DNA of 64,000 nucleotides from an uncultured Gammaproteobacteria bacterium (lineage in GTDB: Bacteria > Pseudomonadota > Gammaproteobacteria > HK1): the NCBI GenBank assembly GCA_958295465.1, contig OY282353.1:3587001-3651000 (forward strand), in the 5' to 3' direction. The number at the start of each line of letters is the position of its first letter. The stretch's first letter is position 1. Under the pieces are notes generated by a model. That model was not told where the DNA came from. It made no database searches and saw nothing but the letters and a program-made list of their open reading frames with translations. Shown here piece after piece: positions 19,275-28,121 of the stretch. The position numbers and the translations under genes were made by a program.

Positions 19275-21470
19275 ATGTCGGGCGGATGGCGGGTGGGGGT
19301 CGACGTCGGCGGCACGTTCACGGACGTGATCGCGGTGAACCGGACGCGCCGCGACACCCGGGTCGCCAAGGTTCCCTCCCGCTCCGACGACCGCGTGGCC
19401 GGCCTGCTGGCCGCGCTCCGGGCGGTGGATCTCGCATGGCCGGACGTGGACGACCTGATCCACGGCACGACCCTGGTGACCAACGCCATCGTCGAGGACG
19501 ATCTCGCCGAGGTCGCCCTGATCTCCACCCGGGGGTTCTCCGACACCCTGGCCATCGGGCGCCAGAACCGGCGCCACCTCTACCGTCTCGACCTTCCGCC
19601 CAAGGCCGTCCCCCAAGTGCCGGCCGAGCGCCGTTTCGAGGTGAGGGAGCGGCTCGATCATGAGGGGCAGGTTCTCGAACCGATGGATCCGCGAACGGTC
19701 GACGAGGCGCTCCGGCGCATCGAGGAGAGCGGCGCCGCGGCGGTGGCGGTGTCCCTGCTGCACTCCTACACCAATCCCGCCCACGAGGAGGCGTTGGGCG
19801 GGCGGCTGCGCGAGCGGTTCCCCTTCGTCGCGCTGTCGAGCCGGGTCAGTCCCGAGGCCCGGGAGTACGAGCGCACCGCGACGACGGCGCTGAGCGCCGG
19901 ATTGATGCCGCTGGCCGCGAGCTACCTCGACCGGATCGAGGCGGCCAGGCCGGCGGACTCCAGGCTGCACCTGTTCCACTCCGCCGGTGGCATGGCCTCG
20001 CCGGAGGCGTTGCGCGAGCTGCCGCTCGGCCTCGCCGCCTCGGGTCCCGCAGCCGGCGTCGCCGCGGCCGGACGCATCGCCCGGGACCTCGACGTCGAGC
20101 ACGCCATCAGCTTCGACATGGGCGGCACCACCACCGACGTCTGCCTGATCTTCGGCGGCGAGGCGCAGATCTCGAGCGATCGAACCCTGGGCGGCCGGCC
20201 CCTGCGCCAGCCCATGGTCGCGGTGGAGTCCATCGGAGCCGGCGGCGGCTCCATCGCCCGGCTCGATCACGGCGCCCTGGTGGTCGGCCCGGAGAGCGCC
20301 GGCGCCGACCCGGGGCCTGCCTGCTACGCCCGCGGCGGCAGCCGGCCGACGGTGAGCGATGCCAACCTGGTACTGGGATACATGGCGCCGGACCGAATCA
20401 TCGGCGGGGACATCCGGGTCGACCCCGCTGCCGCCCGGACGGCCATCGCGCCTCTCGCTTCGGCCATGGGCATGAGCGTGGAAGCCGCGGCTCTCGGCGT
20501 GGTCCGGGTCGCCAACTCGACCATGCTGCGGGCGCTTCGCCGGGTCACGGTGGAGCGCGGCGTCGACGGCCGCCAATGCACGCTCCTCGCCTTCGGCGGC
20601 GCCGGTCCCATGCACGCGGTCGAGCTGGCCCGCGCCTTTTCCATTGCCAAGGTGGTCGTTCCCGCCCACTCCAGCGTGTTCTCCGCCCTCGGATGCGTCA
20701 GCGCGCGGATGAGCTATGCGCAGCAGCGCACCCTGCGCATGGCGGTGGATGAGTGGGACGCGCAACGTCTGGAGCGGGCGCGCGAGGATCTGAGGTCCCG
20801 GCTCGCCGCTCCCCTGGCCGCGGCCGGTTGCGGTGAAGGCGAGATGGCGGTCGAGGAAGTTGCGGCCATCCGCTACCGTGGCCAGAGCTACGCCATCGAG
20901 ATCCCCGATGCCGCCCTCGACGATCCGGCGCGGCTGACGCGCGATTTCCTGGACCGCCATCGGGCGCTGTACGGATTCGCGACCGGGGAGCCGTGGGAGC
21001 TGGTCTCGATCCGGCTTCGCGTCTCGGCGCCGTCAACCAGCGGGGAGCTCCGGCCGGCGCCCGTCGAGTCAGGCGGGTCCCCGTCAGCCAGGACACCGTC
21101 ATCGTCTGTCGTGTCAGGCGGGTCCCCGTCAGCCAGGACACCGTCATCGCCTGTCGTGTCAGGCGGGTCCTCGTCAGCCAGGACACCGTCATCGCCTGTC
21201 GCGTCAGGCGGGTCCCCGGCAGCCATGACACCGTCATCGTCCGTCGCGTCAGGCGGGTCCCCGCCGGCCAGGACGCTACCATGCACCTTCGAAGCCGGAG
21301 CGACGGCCGCGACGCCGCGCTACGATCGCGCCGCCCTGGTGCCCGGTCGTGCGCTTGCCGGACCGGCCATCGTCGAGGATGCGTGGTCGACGGTGGTGGT
21401 CCCGCCGGGAGCCACCCTCGTCCCCGACGAGGCCGGCCACCTCCACATCGCCACCGGGACCGGGACATGA
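19275..21470 (+). CDS. hyuA: Hydantoinase/oxoprolinase A subunit (HyuA)
   Basis: ATP-dependent hydantoinase/5-oxoprolinase A subunit (731 aa). The N-terminal motif GVDVGGTFTDVIAV and the actin-like ATPase motif FDMGGTTTDVCLI are present, with GAGGGSIA and FGGAGPMHA further on. The ATG at 19275 has an AGGG site; 19269 is an alternative. Unusually, about residues 599-670 are a tandem array of a 15-residue unit (SGGSPSARTPSSSVV), inserted between the catalytic body and the C-terminal barrel (RALAGPAIVED). The array keeps the frame, so the protein should still be made. HyuB follows after 70 bp. Confidence 0.92.
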   Translation: MSGGWRVGVDVGGTFTDVIAVNRTRRDTRVAKVPSRSDDRVAGLLAALRAVDLAWPDVDDLIHGTTLVTNAIVEDDLAEVALISTRGFSDTLAIGRQNRRHLYRLDLPPKAVPQVPAERRFEVRERLDHEGQVLEPMDPRTVDEALRRIEESGAAAVAVSLLHSYTNPAHEEALGGRLRERFPFVALSSRVSPEAREYERTATTALSAGLMPLAASYLDRIEAARPADSRLHLFHSAGGMASPEALRELPLGLAASGPAAGVAAAGRIARDLDVEHAISFDMGGTTTDVCLIFGGEAQISSDRTLGGRPLRQPMVAVESIGAGGGSIARLDHGALVVGPESAGADPGPACYARGGSRPTVSDANLVLGYMAPDRIIGGDIRVDPAAARTAIAPLASAMGMSVEAAALGVVRVANSTMLRALRRVTVERGVDGRQCTLLAFGGAGPMHAVELARAFSIAKVVVPAHSSVFSALGCVSARMSYAQQRTLRMAVDEWDAQRLERAREDLRSRLAAPLAAAGCGEGEMAVEEVAAIRYRGQSYAIEIPDAALDDPARLTRDFLDRHRALYGFATGEPWELVSIRLRVSAPSTSGELRPAPVESGGSPSARTPSSSVVSGGSPSARTPSSPVVSGGSSSARTPSSPVASGGSPAAMTPSSSVASGGSPPARTLPCTFEAGATAATPRYDRAALVPGRALAGPAIVEDAWSTVVVPPGATLVPDEAGHLHIATGTGT
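21069..21284. repeat. 45-bp minisatellite inside hyuA (about 5 units)
   Basis: Units start at 21069, 21114, 21159, 21204 and 21249 (last one partial). The period of 45 bp keeps frame and encodes SGGSP(S/A)A(R/M)TPSS(S/P)V(V/A). The units are identical at most positions, so expansion is recent. Confidence 0.93.
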
Positions 21471-21540
21471 CCACCTCCGTCGTCCCCGTGACCTCCGCCG
21501 ATCTTTCTCCCACGGCGATGGCGGTTTCACCGTCGCCGCC

Positions 21541-23178
21541 ATGCCCCCCTCTGCCGACCCCGTGACCTCCGTGGACCCCGTGACCCTGGAGGTCATCCGC
21601 AACGCCCTGAGCGCGACGGCGGAGGAGATGTCCCTGGTGGTCATGCGCTCGGCCCGCTCACCGCTCCTGCGCGAGGCCGGCGACCTCTCCTCGGCACTGA
21701 CCGACGCGGACGGCCATCTCGTCGCCCAGGGCCGCGACATCCCCATGCACATGGGGGTCATGAGCTTCACGGTGCGCGAGTTCCTGAAGCGGGTGCCGAA
21801 GTCGCGGCTCGCGCCGGGCGACGTCTGGTTCCTCAACCTGCCGGAGATCGGCGGCAACCATCTGCCCGACGTGAAGGCGATCCGGCCGGTGTTCGCCGAT
21901 GGCGCGGTGGTCGCGTTCGCGGTCAGCCTCGCCCACTGGGCCGACGTCGGGGGCGCGGTCCCCGGAAGCTACGTCGCCGGCGCCACCGACGCCTGGCAGG
22001 AGGGGCTGCGCATCCCGCCGTTCCGCCTGTTCACCGCCCGCGGCCCGCATCGCGAGAATCTGGACATGGTGCTTGCCAACGTGCGCGGGGCGGAGGAGCG
22101 CGAAGGCGACGTCCTCGCGCAGATGGCGGCGACCCGGGGCGCGGAAGAGCACCTCCACCATCTCTTCGCCGAGCATGGCGCGGGCACCGTGCTGGCCGCC
22201 ATCGCCGCCATCCACGATCGGGCCGAGGCCCGGATGCGCGAGGCCCTGGCCGCCGTCCCCGACGGCACCTACGTCGGCGAGGACTGGCTCGACGACGATG
22301 CCGCGGGAGACGAGCCGATCCCGGTGCGGGTGCGGGTGACCATCGACGGCGATCGCGCCACGTTCGACTTCTCAGAGACCGCGGACGCGGCCCGCGGCCC
22401 CGTGAACACCACGCCGTTCATCGCCGCCGCGTCCGTCTTCTACGTGGTGAAGACCCTCTTCGGCCCCGACGTCCAGCCCGGCGGCGGCTGCTACCGCCCG
22501 CTCGAGATCATCACCCGTCCCGGCTCGCTGCTCGACCCCGGGCCCGACCGCCCGGTGGTGGGCGGCAACCACGAGACCTCGCAGCGCGTCGCCGATGCCG
22601 TGTTCCGGGCGCTGGAGCCGACCGGGCCGGAACGGCTCTCCGCCGGCGGGCCGACGACGTCCGGCCTCGTGCTGTTCGGCGGGCGGCGCGCGGACGGGGT
22701 CTGGACCACCTTCTACGAGACCCACGGCGGCGGCGAGGGGGCCAGGCATGACCGCGACGGCGCACCGGTGGTCCGGGTCCACATGTCGAACGTGATGAAC
22801 ACCCCGGCCGAGGTGGTGGAAGCGGAGTATCCGATCCGGGTCGAATGCCAGCGCCTGCGCCGCGGCTCGGGCGGGGCAGGGCGGCGGCGCGGCGGTGACG
22901 GACTGCACCGGGAGTACCGGGTGCTGTGCGACGACATGTCGGTCACCTCGATGTTCGAGCGCCGCGTGGTGCCGCCCTACGGGTTGCAGGGAGGCGAGCC
23001 GGGAGCGCCGTTCCGGGTGACCGTCGTCGGTGCGGACGGCCGCCGTCGCGAGCTGCCCGGCAAGGCCAACGTCCGTCTCGGCCAGGGCGACGTGGTGGTG
23101 GTCGAGAGCTGCGGCGGCGGCGGGTACGGAGCGCCCGGGACGGCGGATTCCGCGCATTCACACGAAATCCGTCGGTGA
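21541..23178 (+). CDS. hyuB: Hydantoinase/oxoprolinase B subunit (HyuB)
   Basis: B subunit of the ATP-dependent ring-opening amidohydrolase (545 aa). Family landmarks: DPVTLEVIRNALSATAEEM, PEIGGNHLPDVKAIRPVF, GGAVPGS, the DFSETADAARGPVNTT block, GNHETSQRVADAV and the C-terminal VESCGGGGYGAP. The ATG at 21541 is chosen because the frame upstream overlaps hyuA without coding character. It forms an operon with hyuA. Substrates could be hydantoins, oxoproline, acetone-type ketones or caprolactam; sequence alone does not decide. Confidence 0.9.
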   Translation: MPPSADPVTSVDPVTLEVIRNALSATAEEMSLVVMRSARSPLLREAGDLSSALTDADGHLVAQGRDIPMHMGVMSFTVREFLKRVPKSRLAPGDVWFLNLPEIGGNHLPDVKAIRPVFADGAVVAFAVSLAHWADVGGAVPGSYVAGATDAWQEGLRIPPFRLFTARGPHRENLDMVLANVRGAEEREGDVLAQMAATRGAEEHLHHLFAEHGAGTVLAAIAAIHDRAEARMREALAAVPDGTYVGEDWLDDDAAGDEPIPVRVRVTIDGDRATFDFSETADAARGPVNTTPFIAAASVFYVVKTLFGPDVQPGGGCYRPLEIITRPGSLLDPGPDRPVVGGNHETSQRVADAVFRALEPTGPERLSAGGPTTSGLVLFGGRRADGVWTTFYETHGGGEGARHDRDGAPVVRVHMSNVMNTPAEVVEAEYPIRVECQRLRRGSGGAGRRRGGDGLHREYRVLCDDMSVTSMFERRVVPPYGLQGGEPGAPFRVTVVGADGRRRELPGKANVRLGQGDVVVVESCGGGGYGAPGTADSAHSHEIRR

Positions 23179-23344
23179 TCCCACGGGAACACTGTCCGCA
23201 GCGAAACAGTGGATCAACGACTTGCAAAGCCCGCGGCTGACGCAGATCCACACTATCTTCGTGTCAACCGTATGAATCAAAAGGAATTCTGTCCCAATCG
23301 CCAAGGATTGAAAGAAGATCTGTCCGGGAGGCATCAATGATCGG

Positions 23345-23372
23345 TTGATAGCGTACGGTCATACGCTATACT
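23345..23372 (+). promoter_or_regulatory. lexA promoter with overlapping perfect inverted-repeat operator
   Basis: -35 TTGATA (23345-23350), 16-bp spacer, -10 TATACT (23367-23372). A perfect 8-bp inverted repeat, ATAGCGTA N6 TACGCTAT (23348-23369), covers the whole spacer and most of both hexamers. It matches neither the CTGT-N8-ACAG nor the GTTC-N7-GTTC LexA box, so it would be a divergent SOS-type operator. Confidence 0.75.
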
Positions 23373-23407
23373 CCCGCATACTCGAACCGGAAGGTCGAAC
23401 ATCTCGG

Positions 23408-24025
23408 ATGCAACCCCTGACCGATCGCCAGCGGCAGACGCTCGACTGGATCAAGGCCCACAAGCGGCGCTTCGGAGTGCCGCCTACCCGTTCGGAGCTC
23501 GCGAGAGGGCTGGAGCTGCGGGGGGCATCATCCGTCGACGTGCATCTCAAGGCCCTCACCCGCAAGGGCTGGATCGAGCTCGAACCGAACATGCAGCGGG
23601 GGATCCGCCTGCTCGATGAGAAAGACCTTCCGTTGGTGGGGCCGGTGGCGGAGGTCGCAGCCGGGCAGCCGATACCGGCCGAACCACATGTCGTGGACAA
23701 GATCCCTGCCAAGGTGGCCGAGCGGTTCTCGCCCCGTCCGGACTACTTCCTGACGGTTCGAGGCGACAGCATGGACCTCACCGGGCTGCGCGACGGGGAC
23801 ATCGTGGCCATCCGCTCGAATCCCGATCCGAACAGCGGGGAAATGGTCGTAGGGAGAGTGGATGACGAGGTGACCCTGAAGCGCTTTGTGCGACTCGACC
23901 CCAAGCATGTCGAGCTCCGACCGGAGAGCAGCAACCCGGAACACAAGCCCATCAGGATCGACCTCGCGAGAGAGCCGCTTCACATCGACGGGATCGTCGT
24001 CGGCGCGTTGATCGGGAAACGGTGA
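23408..24025 (+). CDS. lexA: LexA-family repressor
   Basis: A 205-residue LexA. N-terminal winged helix (TDRQRQTLDWIKAHKRRFGVPPTRSELARGLEL), self-cleavage site A85-G86 (VAAGQPIPAE), catalytic Ser121 (RGDSMDLTGLRDGD) and Lys158 (VTLKRF) are all intact. ATG at 23408 gives the standard start MQPLTDRQRQ. It lies directly upstream of a restriction-modification gene, with which it shares a junction of under 20 bp. It may be a dedicated regulator of that gene rather than the chromosomal SOS master, or both. Confidence 0.9.
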   Translation: MQPLTDRQRQTLDWIKAHKRRFGVPPTRSELARGLELRGASSVDVHLKALTRKGWIELEPNMQRGIRLLDEKDLPLVGPVAEVAAGQPIPAEPHVVDKIPAKVAERFSPRPDYFLTVRGDSMDLTGLRDGDIVAIRSNPDPNSGEMVVGRVDDEVTLKRFVRLDPKHVELRPESSNPEHKPIRIDLAREPLHIDGIVVGALIGKR

Positions 24026-24042
24026 GGCAGACACGGAGGGCA

Positions 24043-26589
24043 ATGCAGTTGAATCAGAAAGCGGAAAGCAGAATGGCAGAAAGAAAACCGATACTCGACC
24101 GCGCTTCCGGGCGTCTGATCAGCGCAGGCCCCGAAGAGGTGGATGCCACGCAACCGTTGCTCGACATACTTGTCGACGAATGCGGATGGGATCGAAACCA
24201 GATTGTGTCAAGGCCGCAATGGCGAGTGCCCGGGAGTCCGTCGGACAAGCGGCGCTGGCCGGTCGACGTCGCGATCTTCGACAGCCCTGCGCACTGCCGC
24301 AAGGAGGAGCACGTACAAATCCTCTGTGAGTGCAAACGCCCGGACGAGAAGAGCGGGATGCAACAGCTCAAGATGTACCTCGACCGCGAGCCACACGCCA
24401 GGATGGGGATCTGGTTCAACGGGATCGACTACGCGATCGTCTACAAGACGAAGGAAGGGTATGAACAAGCGCCGGCAGGCACCCGCATCCCCGGACCGAC
24501 CGATCCGCTGGAACCGGACGGCACGCCGGCGACAATGACGTACGCTCGACTGAGCAAAGCCCCGTCTCTGGTGCCCGTAGTCCGCAGAATCCGCGATCGA
24601 CTCGCGGCGCAGGACACGAATGTGAACCGGGACGAAGAGATTCTGCCCGATCTGTCGAGCCTGCTGCTGCTGAAGATCCTGGACGAGCAGGCGCACCGGC
24701 TGCAGCCGGGCGAGGCGCTGGAGTTCCAGAGGCAGGAGGGGAAGAGAGAGGACACTGCGAAGCACGTCAAGGCGATGCTCCAGCGCGAAGCGAAGAAACA
24801 TGCGGGGATCTTCGGGCACTCGGGTGTACACCTCGCAATCGACGACGAAAGCATCGGGTACGCGGTGGAACAGCTACAGAGCTATCGAATGCTCGGAAAC
24901 GATGCAAATGCGATATCGACGGCGTTCCAAGTATTGCGCGGGAGGGCCTACAAAGGGGAGGAAGGACAATACTTCACACCACCGTCCGTGGTGAAAATCG
25001 CCGTCGCGGCGATCGCGCCGAAGCACGGGGATCGGGTCATCGACCCGGCATGTGGGAGCGGGAGCTTCCTCGCCGAGGCACTCAACGCCGTATCGGAACG
25101 GCTGGAATCGATTGCCGGCGAAGGATCGACGGAACACACTGTCGGGATGCGCGACTGGAGCACGCAAAAGCTGTACGCCATCGACAAGGATACGGTCTCG
25201 GTACGACTGTCGAAGGCTTACCTGTCACTACTCGGTGACGGGAGCGCTCACGTCTTCAAGGCCGACGCACTACGCAAGTCCCACTGGTCCAGGCACCTGA
25301 CGGAAACGATGCAGGATGGAAGCTTCTCCGTGGTACTCACCAACCCTCCCTTTGGAACGCGGCTCCAGCTCGATGCCAACGACGGGCGGGCAGAGGGGTA
25401 TCAGGTGTGCCGGCAGTGGGTACGTGACACGTCCACCGGCTCGTACGGTAGCGAGGAGGACAGGTGGGTAAACCGGGAAGTCGGCGTGGTGTTTCTCGAG
25501 CGCTGTTACAATCTGCTGGAGCCTGATGGACGCCTCGCGATTGTCCTCCCGGATACGTACCTGTTCTCACCGAGCTACCGATGGCTTGTTGAATGGATTT
25601 GCACAAAATTCACGGTGACCCATAGTATCAACGTGCCAATCGAAGCATTCGAGCCGTACTGCCGAGCGAAGACCTCTATACTGGTTCTGAAGAAGGCGAA
25701 ACCTGGAACGGGGCACCGAATCATCGGAATGCTGACCGAGAGCTACGGGCAGGACAAGAAAGGAAATCCGCTGTTCCGTCTGGACGTCGAAGGGAACCGC
25801 ACAGCGGTGCTTGAGGATGAGATGGCGGAGGCGGCGGCACTGCTCCGATCGCGTTCGAGGCATAAAAGCAAACTTCGCTTCACATTCGAGCAACAGAGGG
25901 CGTGCAAGGCGGGGGTGCTGACGGCGTCGTATTACTGGCGGGAACCCTACCTCAAGGCGCTGGATGTGTTCTCGGAAGAGAACAAATGCACTTTGGTGAG
26001 CATTGGAGAGTTGATTGAGAACGGAGAACTCACGTACACGACGGGGCACGGGAGTCCGCATGGACAATTCAAGGGCAAGGGAGATGTGCCCTACGTGAAG
26101 GTATCGGACATCAAGAATTGGCGCATCAACGAAAACCCTAAATATTTCATCCCGGAAGAGACAGCCGAGAGACTACGCCGGGACCGAAGCCTGGAGGCAT
26201 TCGACATCGTGATCCCGACGCGCGCGAGCAAGAACATAGGGCTGGGTGCAGTGGTCATGCCGTGGCAGACCCAGGTAGTGCTGACCAAGGAGATCGCGGT
26301 GCTGCGATGCACAAGCGAGGGCCGTGTGTCGCCGTGGCTGCTTCTGGTGATGCTCTCGCTGCGTGTGGTGAACGACCAATTCCGTTTCCTTGTGCAGATG
26401 CAGACCAACCGCGAGGATCTGGGCAGGCGATTGTTCGAGTTGAAAATCCCCGTACCCGAAAATAATACGGTACGCAAGCGATGGGAACAGCCGGCAGAAG
26501 ACTACTTCCGGGCGCAGGTCGGAGCGAGGGAGAGCTACAGAACCCTGATCGACAACTTGGGTGCTTCGCACTTTGTAGATCGGCCGTAA
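24043..26589 (+). CDS. Single-chain type IIG / type I-like restriction-modification enzyme (HsdR_N + N6-MTase + specificity)
   Basis: An 848-residue multidomain protein. Residues about 20-150 are an HsdR_N-like nuclease (RRWPVDVAIFD, then LCECKRPDEKSGMQQLKMYL, a D...ExK core). A helical region follows, then an HsdM-like N6-adenine methylase with AdoMet motif RVIDPACGSGSFLAEAL and catalytic motif VLTNPPFG. The C-terminal about 230 residues are a specificity domain (GDVPYVKVSDIKNWRINENPKYF). No helicase, so it resembles type IIG enzymes that cut beside their site. The start is uncertain (24043 or 24073, both near GGA-rich sites). Co-directional with lexA, so probable SOS-type control. Confidence 0.85.
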   Translation: MQLNQKAESRMAERKPILDRASGRLISAGPEEVDATQPLLDILVDECGWDRNQIVSRPQWRVPGSPSDKRRWPVDVAIFDSPAHCRKEEHVQILCECKRPDEKSGMQQLKMYLDREPHARMGIWFNGIDYAIVYKTKEGYEQAPAGTRIPGPTDPLEPDGTPATMTYARLSKAPSLVPVVRRIRDRLAAQDTNVNRDEEILPDLSSLLLLKILDEQAHRLQPGEALEFQRQEGKREDTAKHVKAMLQREAKKHAGIFGHSGVHLAIDDESIGYAVEQLQSYRMLGNDANAISTAFQVLRGRAYKGEEGQYFTPPSVVKIAVAAIAPKHGDRVIDPACGSGSFLAEALNAVSERLESIAGEGSTEHTVGMRDWSTQKLYAIDKDTVSVRLSKAYLSLLGDGSAHVFKADALRKSHWSRHLTETMQDGSFSVVLTNPPFGTRLQLDANDGRAEGYQVCRQWVRDTSTGSYGSEEDRWVNREVGVVFLERCYNLLEPDGRLAIVLPDTYLFSPSYRWLVEWICTKFTVTHSINVPIEAFEPYCRAKTSILVLKKAKPGTGHRIIGMLTESYGQDKKGNPLFRLDVEGNRTAVLEDEMAEAAALLRSRSRHKSKLRFTFEQQRACKAGVLTASYYWREPYLKALDVFSEENKCTLVSIGELIENGELTYTTGHGSPHGQFKGKGDVPYVKVSDIKNWRINENPKYFIPEETAERLRRDRSLEAFDIVIPTRASKNIGLGAVVMPWQTQVVLTKEIAVLRCTSEGRVSPWLLLVMLSLRVVNDQFRFLVQMQTNREDLGRRLFELKIPVPENNTVRKRWEQPAEDYFRAQVGARESYRTLIDNLGASHFVDRP

Positions 26590-26847
26590 CGACGAGCGAA
26601 AGGGGGCGTGCCGAACCAGGACCACGGATTGATCTTGATCGACAGATCGGTGGACGACGTGATGCAGCATTCAACAGGTCAGGAAAGCTGGATACGATTC
26701 CAAGTTCGATACGACTTGAACCACAAGCTCAAGGCAGACGTGAGCGCAGTGCGCTGAAATCCGAAACCACATACTGTCCAGACGTACGGAATTTCTGTAG
26801 ATGAACGCGGGACGGCGGATTCATGAAAACCAGGGGGGAACGATGCA
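26590..26847. other. Spacer between R-M gene and SDR gene
   Basis: About 258 bp. No supported gene. A GGGGGGAAC-type ribosome site ends it, just before the SDR start. Confidence 0.4.
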
Positions 26848-27630
26848 ATGAAGCTCGAAGGCAGGAACGCGATCGTCACCGGCGCCGCGAAGGGCATGGG
26901 GGCGGCGATTACCAGGACCCTGGCCCGGGAGGGCGCGGACGTGGTGCTGTCCGCCCGCGACATCGCGCCGTTGAAGGAGGTCGCGGCGGAGGTCGGCGCC
27001 ATGGGGCGCGAAGGCTGGGTGATCGCCTGCGACGTCACCGACGACGGCGAGGTCAGGGAGATGGTGGACAAGGCCCTGGAGGTCTTCAGGGGCCGCATCG
27101 ACGTCCTGGTCAACGTCGCCGGGGTCACCGGCCCGATCGAGACCCCGGTGCAGGACATCGACGTCGCCGACTTCGACTACGTGGTCACCGCCAACGAGCG
27201 CGGCACCTTCCTGCCGATCAAGTACGTGGTGCCGGCCATGATCGCCCGCAAGGCGGGAAAGATCGTCAACATCAGCGGCACCTCGGGGCTGCGCGGCTAC
27301 CCCATGCGCACCGCCTACAGCGCGTCGAAATGGGCGGTGCGCGGCATCACCCGCACCGTGGCTCTGGAGCTCGGCCGGCACAACATCAACGTCAACGCGG
27401 TCTGTCCGGGCATCGTGGACGGTCCGCGCATGAAGAAGCTCTGCGAGGAGAAGGCGATGGTGCGGGGCTGGACGGAGGAGGAGGTCTACGACGAGTACGT
27501 GCAGGACATGGCCCTGAAGCGCGTGACCACCGCCCAGGACGTCGCCAACGCGGTGCTGTTCCTGGCCAGCGACGACGCCCGGCAGATCACCGGCCAGCAC
27601 ATCGCCGTGGACGGCGGGTGGGACGTATGA
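26848..27630 (+). CDS. Short-chain dehydrogenase/reductase
   Basis: Classical SDR oxidoreductase of 260 residues: NAD(P)-binding TGAAKGMG (about 11-18), NVAG (about 89), catalytic Ser in NISGTSG, YxxxK in YSASKWA and the C-terminal GQHIAVDGGWDV. An acidic residue after the second strand (ARD) suggests either cofactor. It may belong functionally with the molybdenum hydroxylase genes downstream, but a toxin-antitoxin pair intervenes. Substrate unknown. Confidence 0.9.
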   Translation: MKLEGRNAIVTGAAKGMGAAITRTLAREGADVVLSARDIAPLKEVAAEVGAMGREGWVIACDVTDDGEVREMVDKALEVFRGRIDVLVNVAGVTGPIETPVQDIDVADFDYVVTANERGTFLPIKYVVPAMIARKAGKIVNISGTSGLRGYPMRTAYSASKWAVRGITRTVALELGRHNINVNAVCPGIVDGPRMKKLCEEKAMVRGWTEEEVYDEYVQDMALKRVTTAQDVANAVLFLASDDARQITGQHIAVDGGWDV

Positions 27631-27661
27631 TCGGGATGCTCAGGAAGGGGAGCGAGTGACC

Positions 27662-27880
27662 ATGAGCGAAATGCTTGACCGGGCGGTGGCGCAGGCCAGA
27701 CGACTTCCGGCGGACCGGCAAGACGCCATCGCCGAGCTTATCCTGGATGCCATGGAGGATGAGCGGCGTTGGGATGCAGCGTTTGCGAGCTCTCCCGATG
27801 TACTTGAACGGCTCGCGACCCAAGCCGAGGAGGAAGATCGCCAAGGGCTGACCGAAGAATTCGATCCGGATGCCCTGTGA
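27662..27880 (+). CDS. Antitoxin-like small protein
   Basis: A 72-residue acidic protein (MSEMLDRAVAQARRLPADRQDAIAELILDAMEDERRWDAAF) of the type found directly upstream of RelE/ParE toxins. Its TGA overlaps the GTG start of the next gene (GTGA), as in coupled toxin-antitoxin pairs. It appears complete while its toxin is cut short. Confidence 0.7.
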   Translation: MSEMLDRAVAQARRLPADRQDAIAELILDAMEDERRWDAAFASSPDVLERLATQAEEEDRQGLTEEFDPDAL

Positions 27881-28065
27881 GATCCCGGACTACCCGGCAG
27901 TTTCGCGAGCAGTTGCAGGGACTACCCGGCGAAATCCGGAGACAGGCGAAAGACGCATACCGGCGATTCCAGGCCGATCCGTCGCACAACAGCCTGTATT
28001 TCAAACGAATTCATCCATACCAGCCGATATGGTCAGTACGTATCTCGAAGGGCTACCGCTCCCCA
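27877..28065 (+). pseudogene. RelE/ParE-family toxin, C-terminally truncated
   Basis: Starts at GTG 27877 with MRSRTTRQFREQLQGLPGEIRRQAKDAYRRF and continues to FKRIHPYQPIWSVRISKGYR, the middle of a RelE fold. The normal ending (a WFWIGSHDDYD-type strand) is missing: from about 28056 the frame runs into the leader and then out of phase into the next gene, stopping only at 28233. The lost C-terminal strand carries residues needed for mRNA cleavage in the family, so the toxin is probably inactive. Confidence 0.75.
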
Positions 28066-28121
28066 GGATTCAGGTCAGCCACCTTGCTGAACGAGGAAGA
28101 CCGGAGAGCTGAGGACGAACC

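Noticed and set aside
21069..21284. CRISPR-like repeated units
   Set aside because: Units are directly adjacent with no unique spacers and lie in frame inside hyuA, so this is a minisatellite.
24043..26589. BREX PglX or complete type I system
   Set aside because: No helicase subunit, no BrxC/PglZ neighbours, and nuclease, methylase and specificity parts are in one chain.
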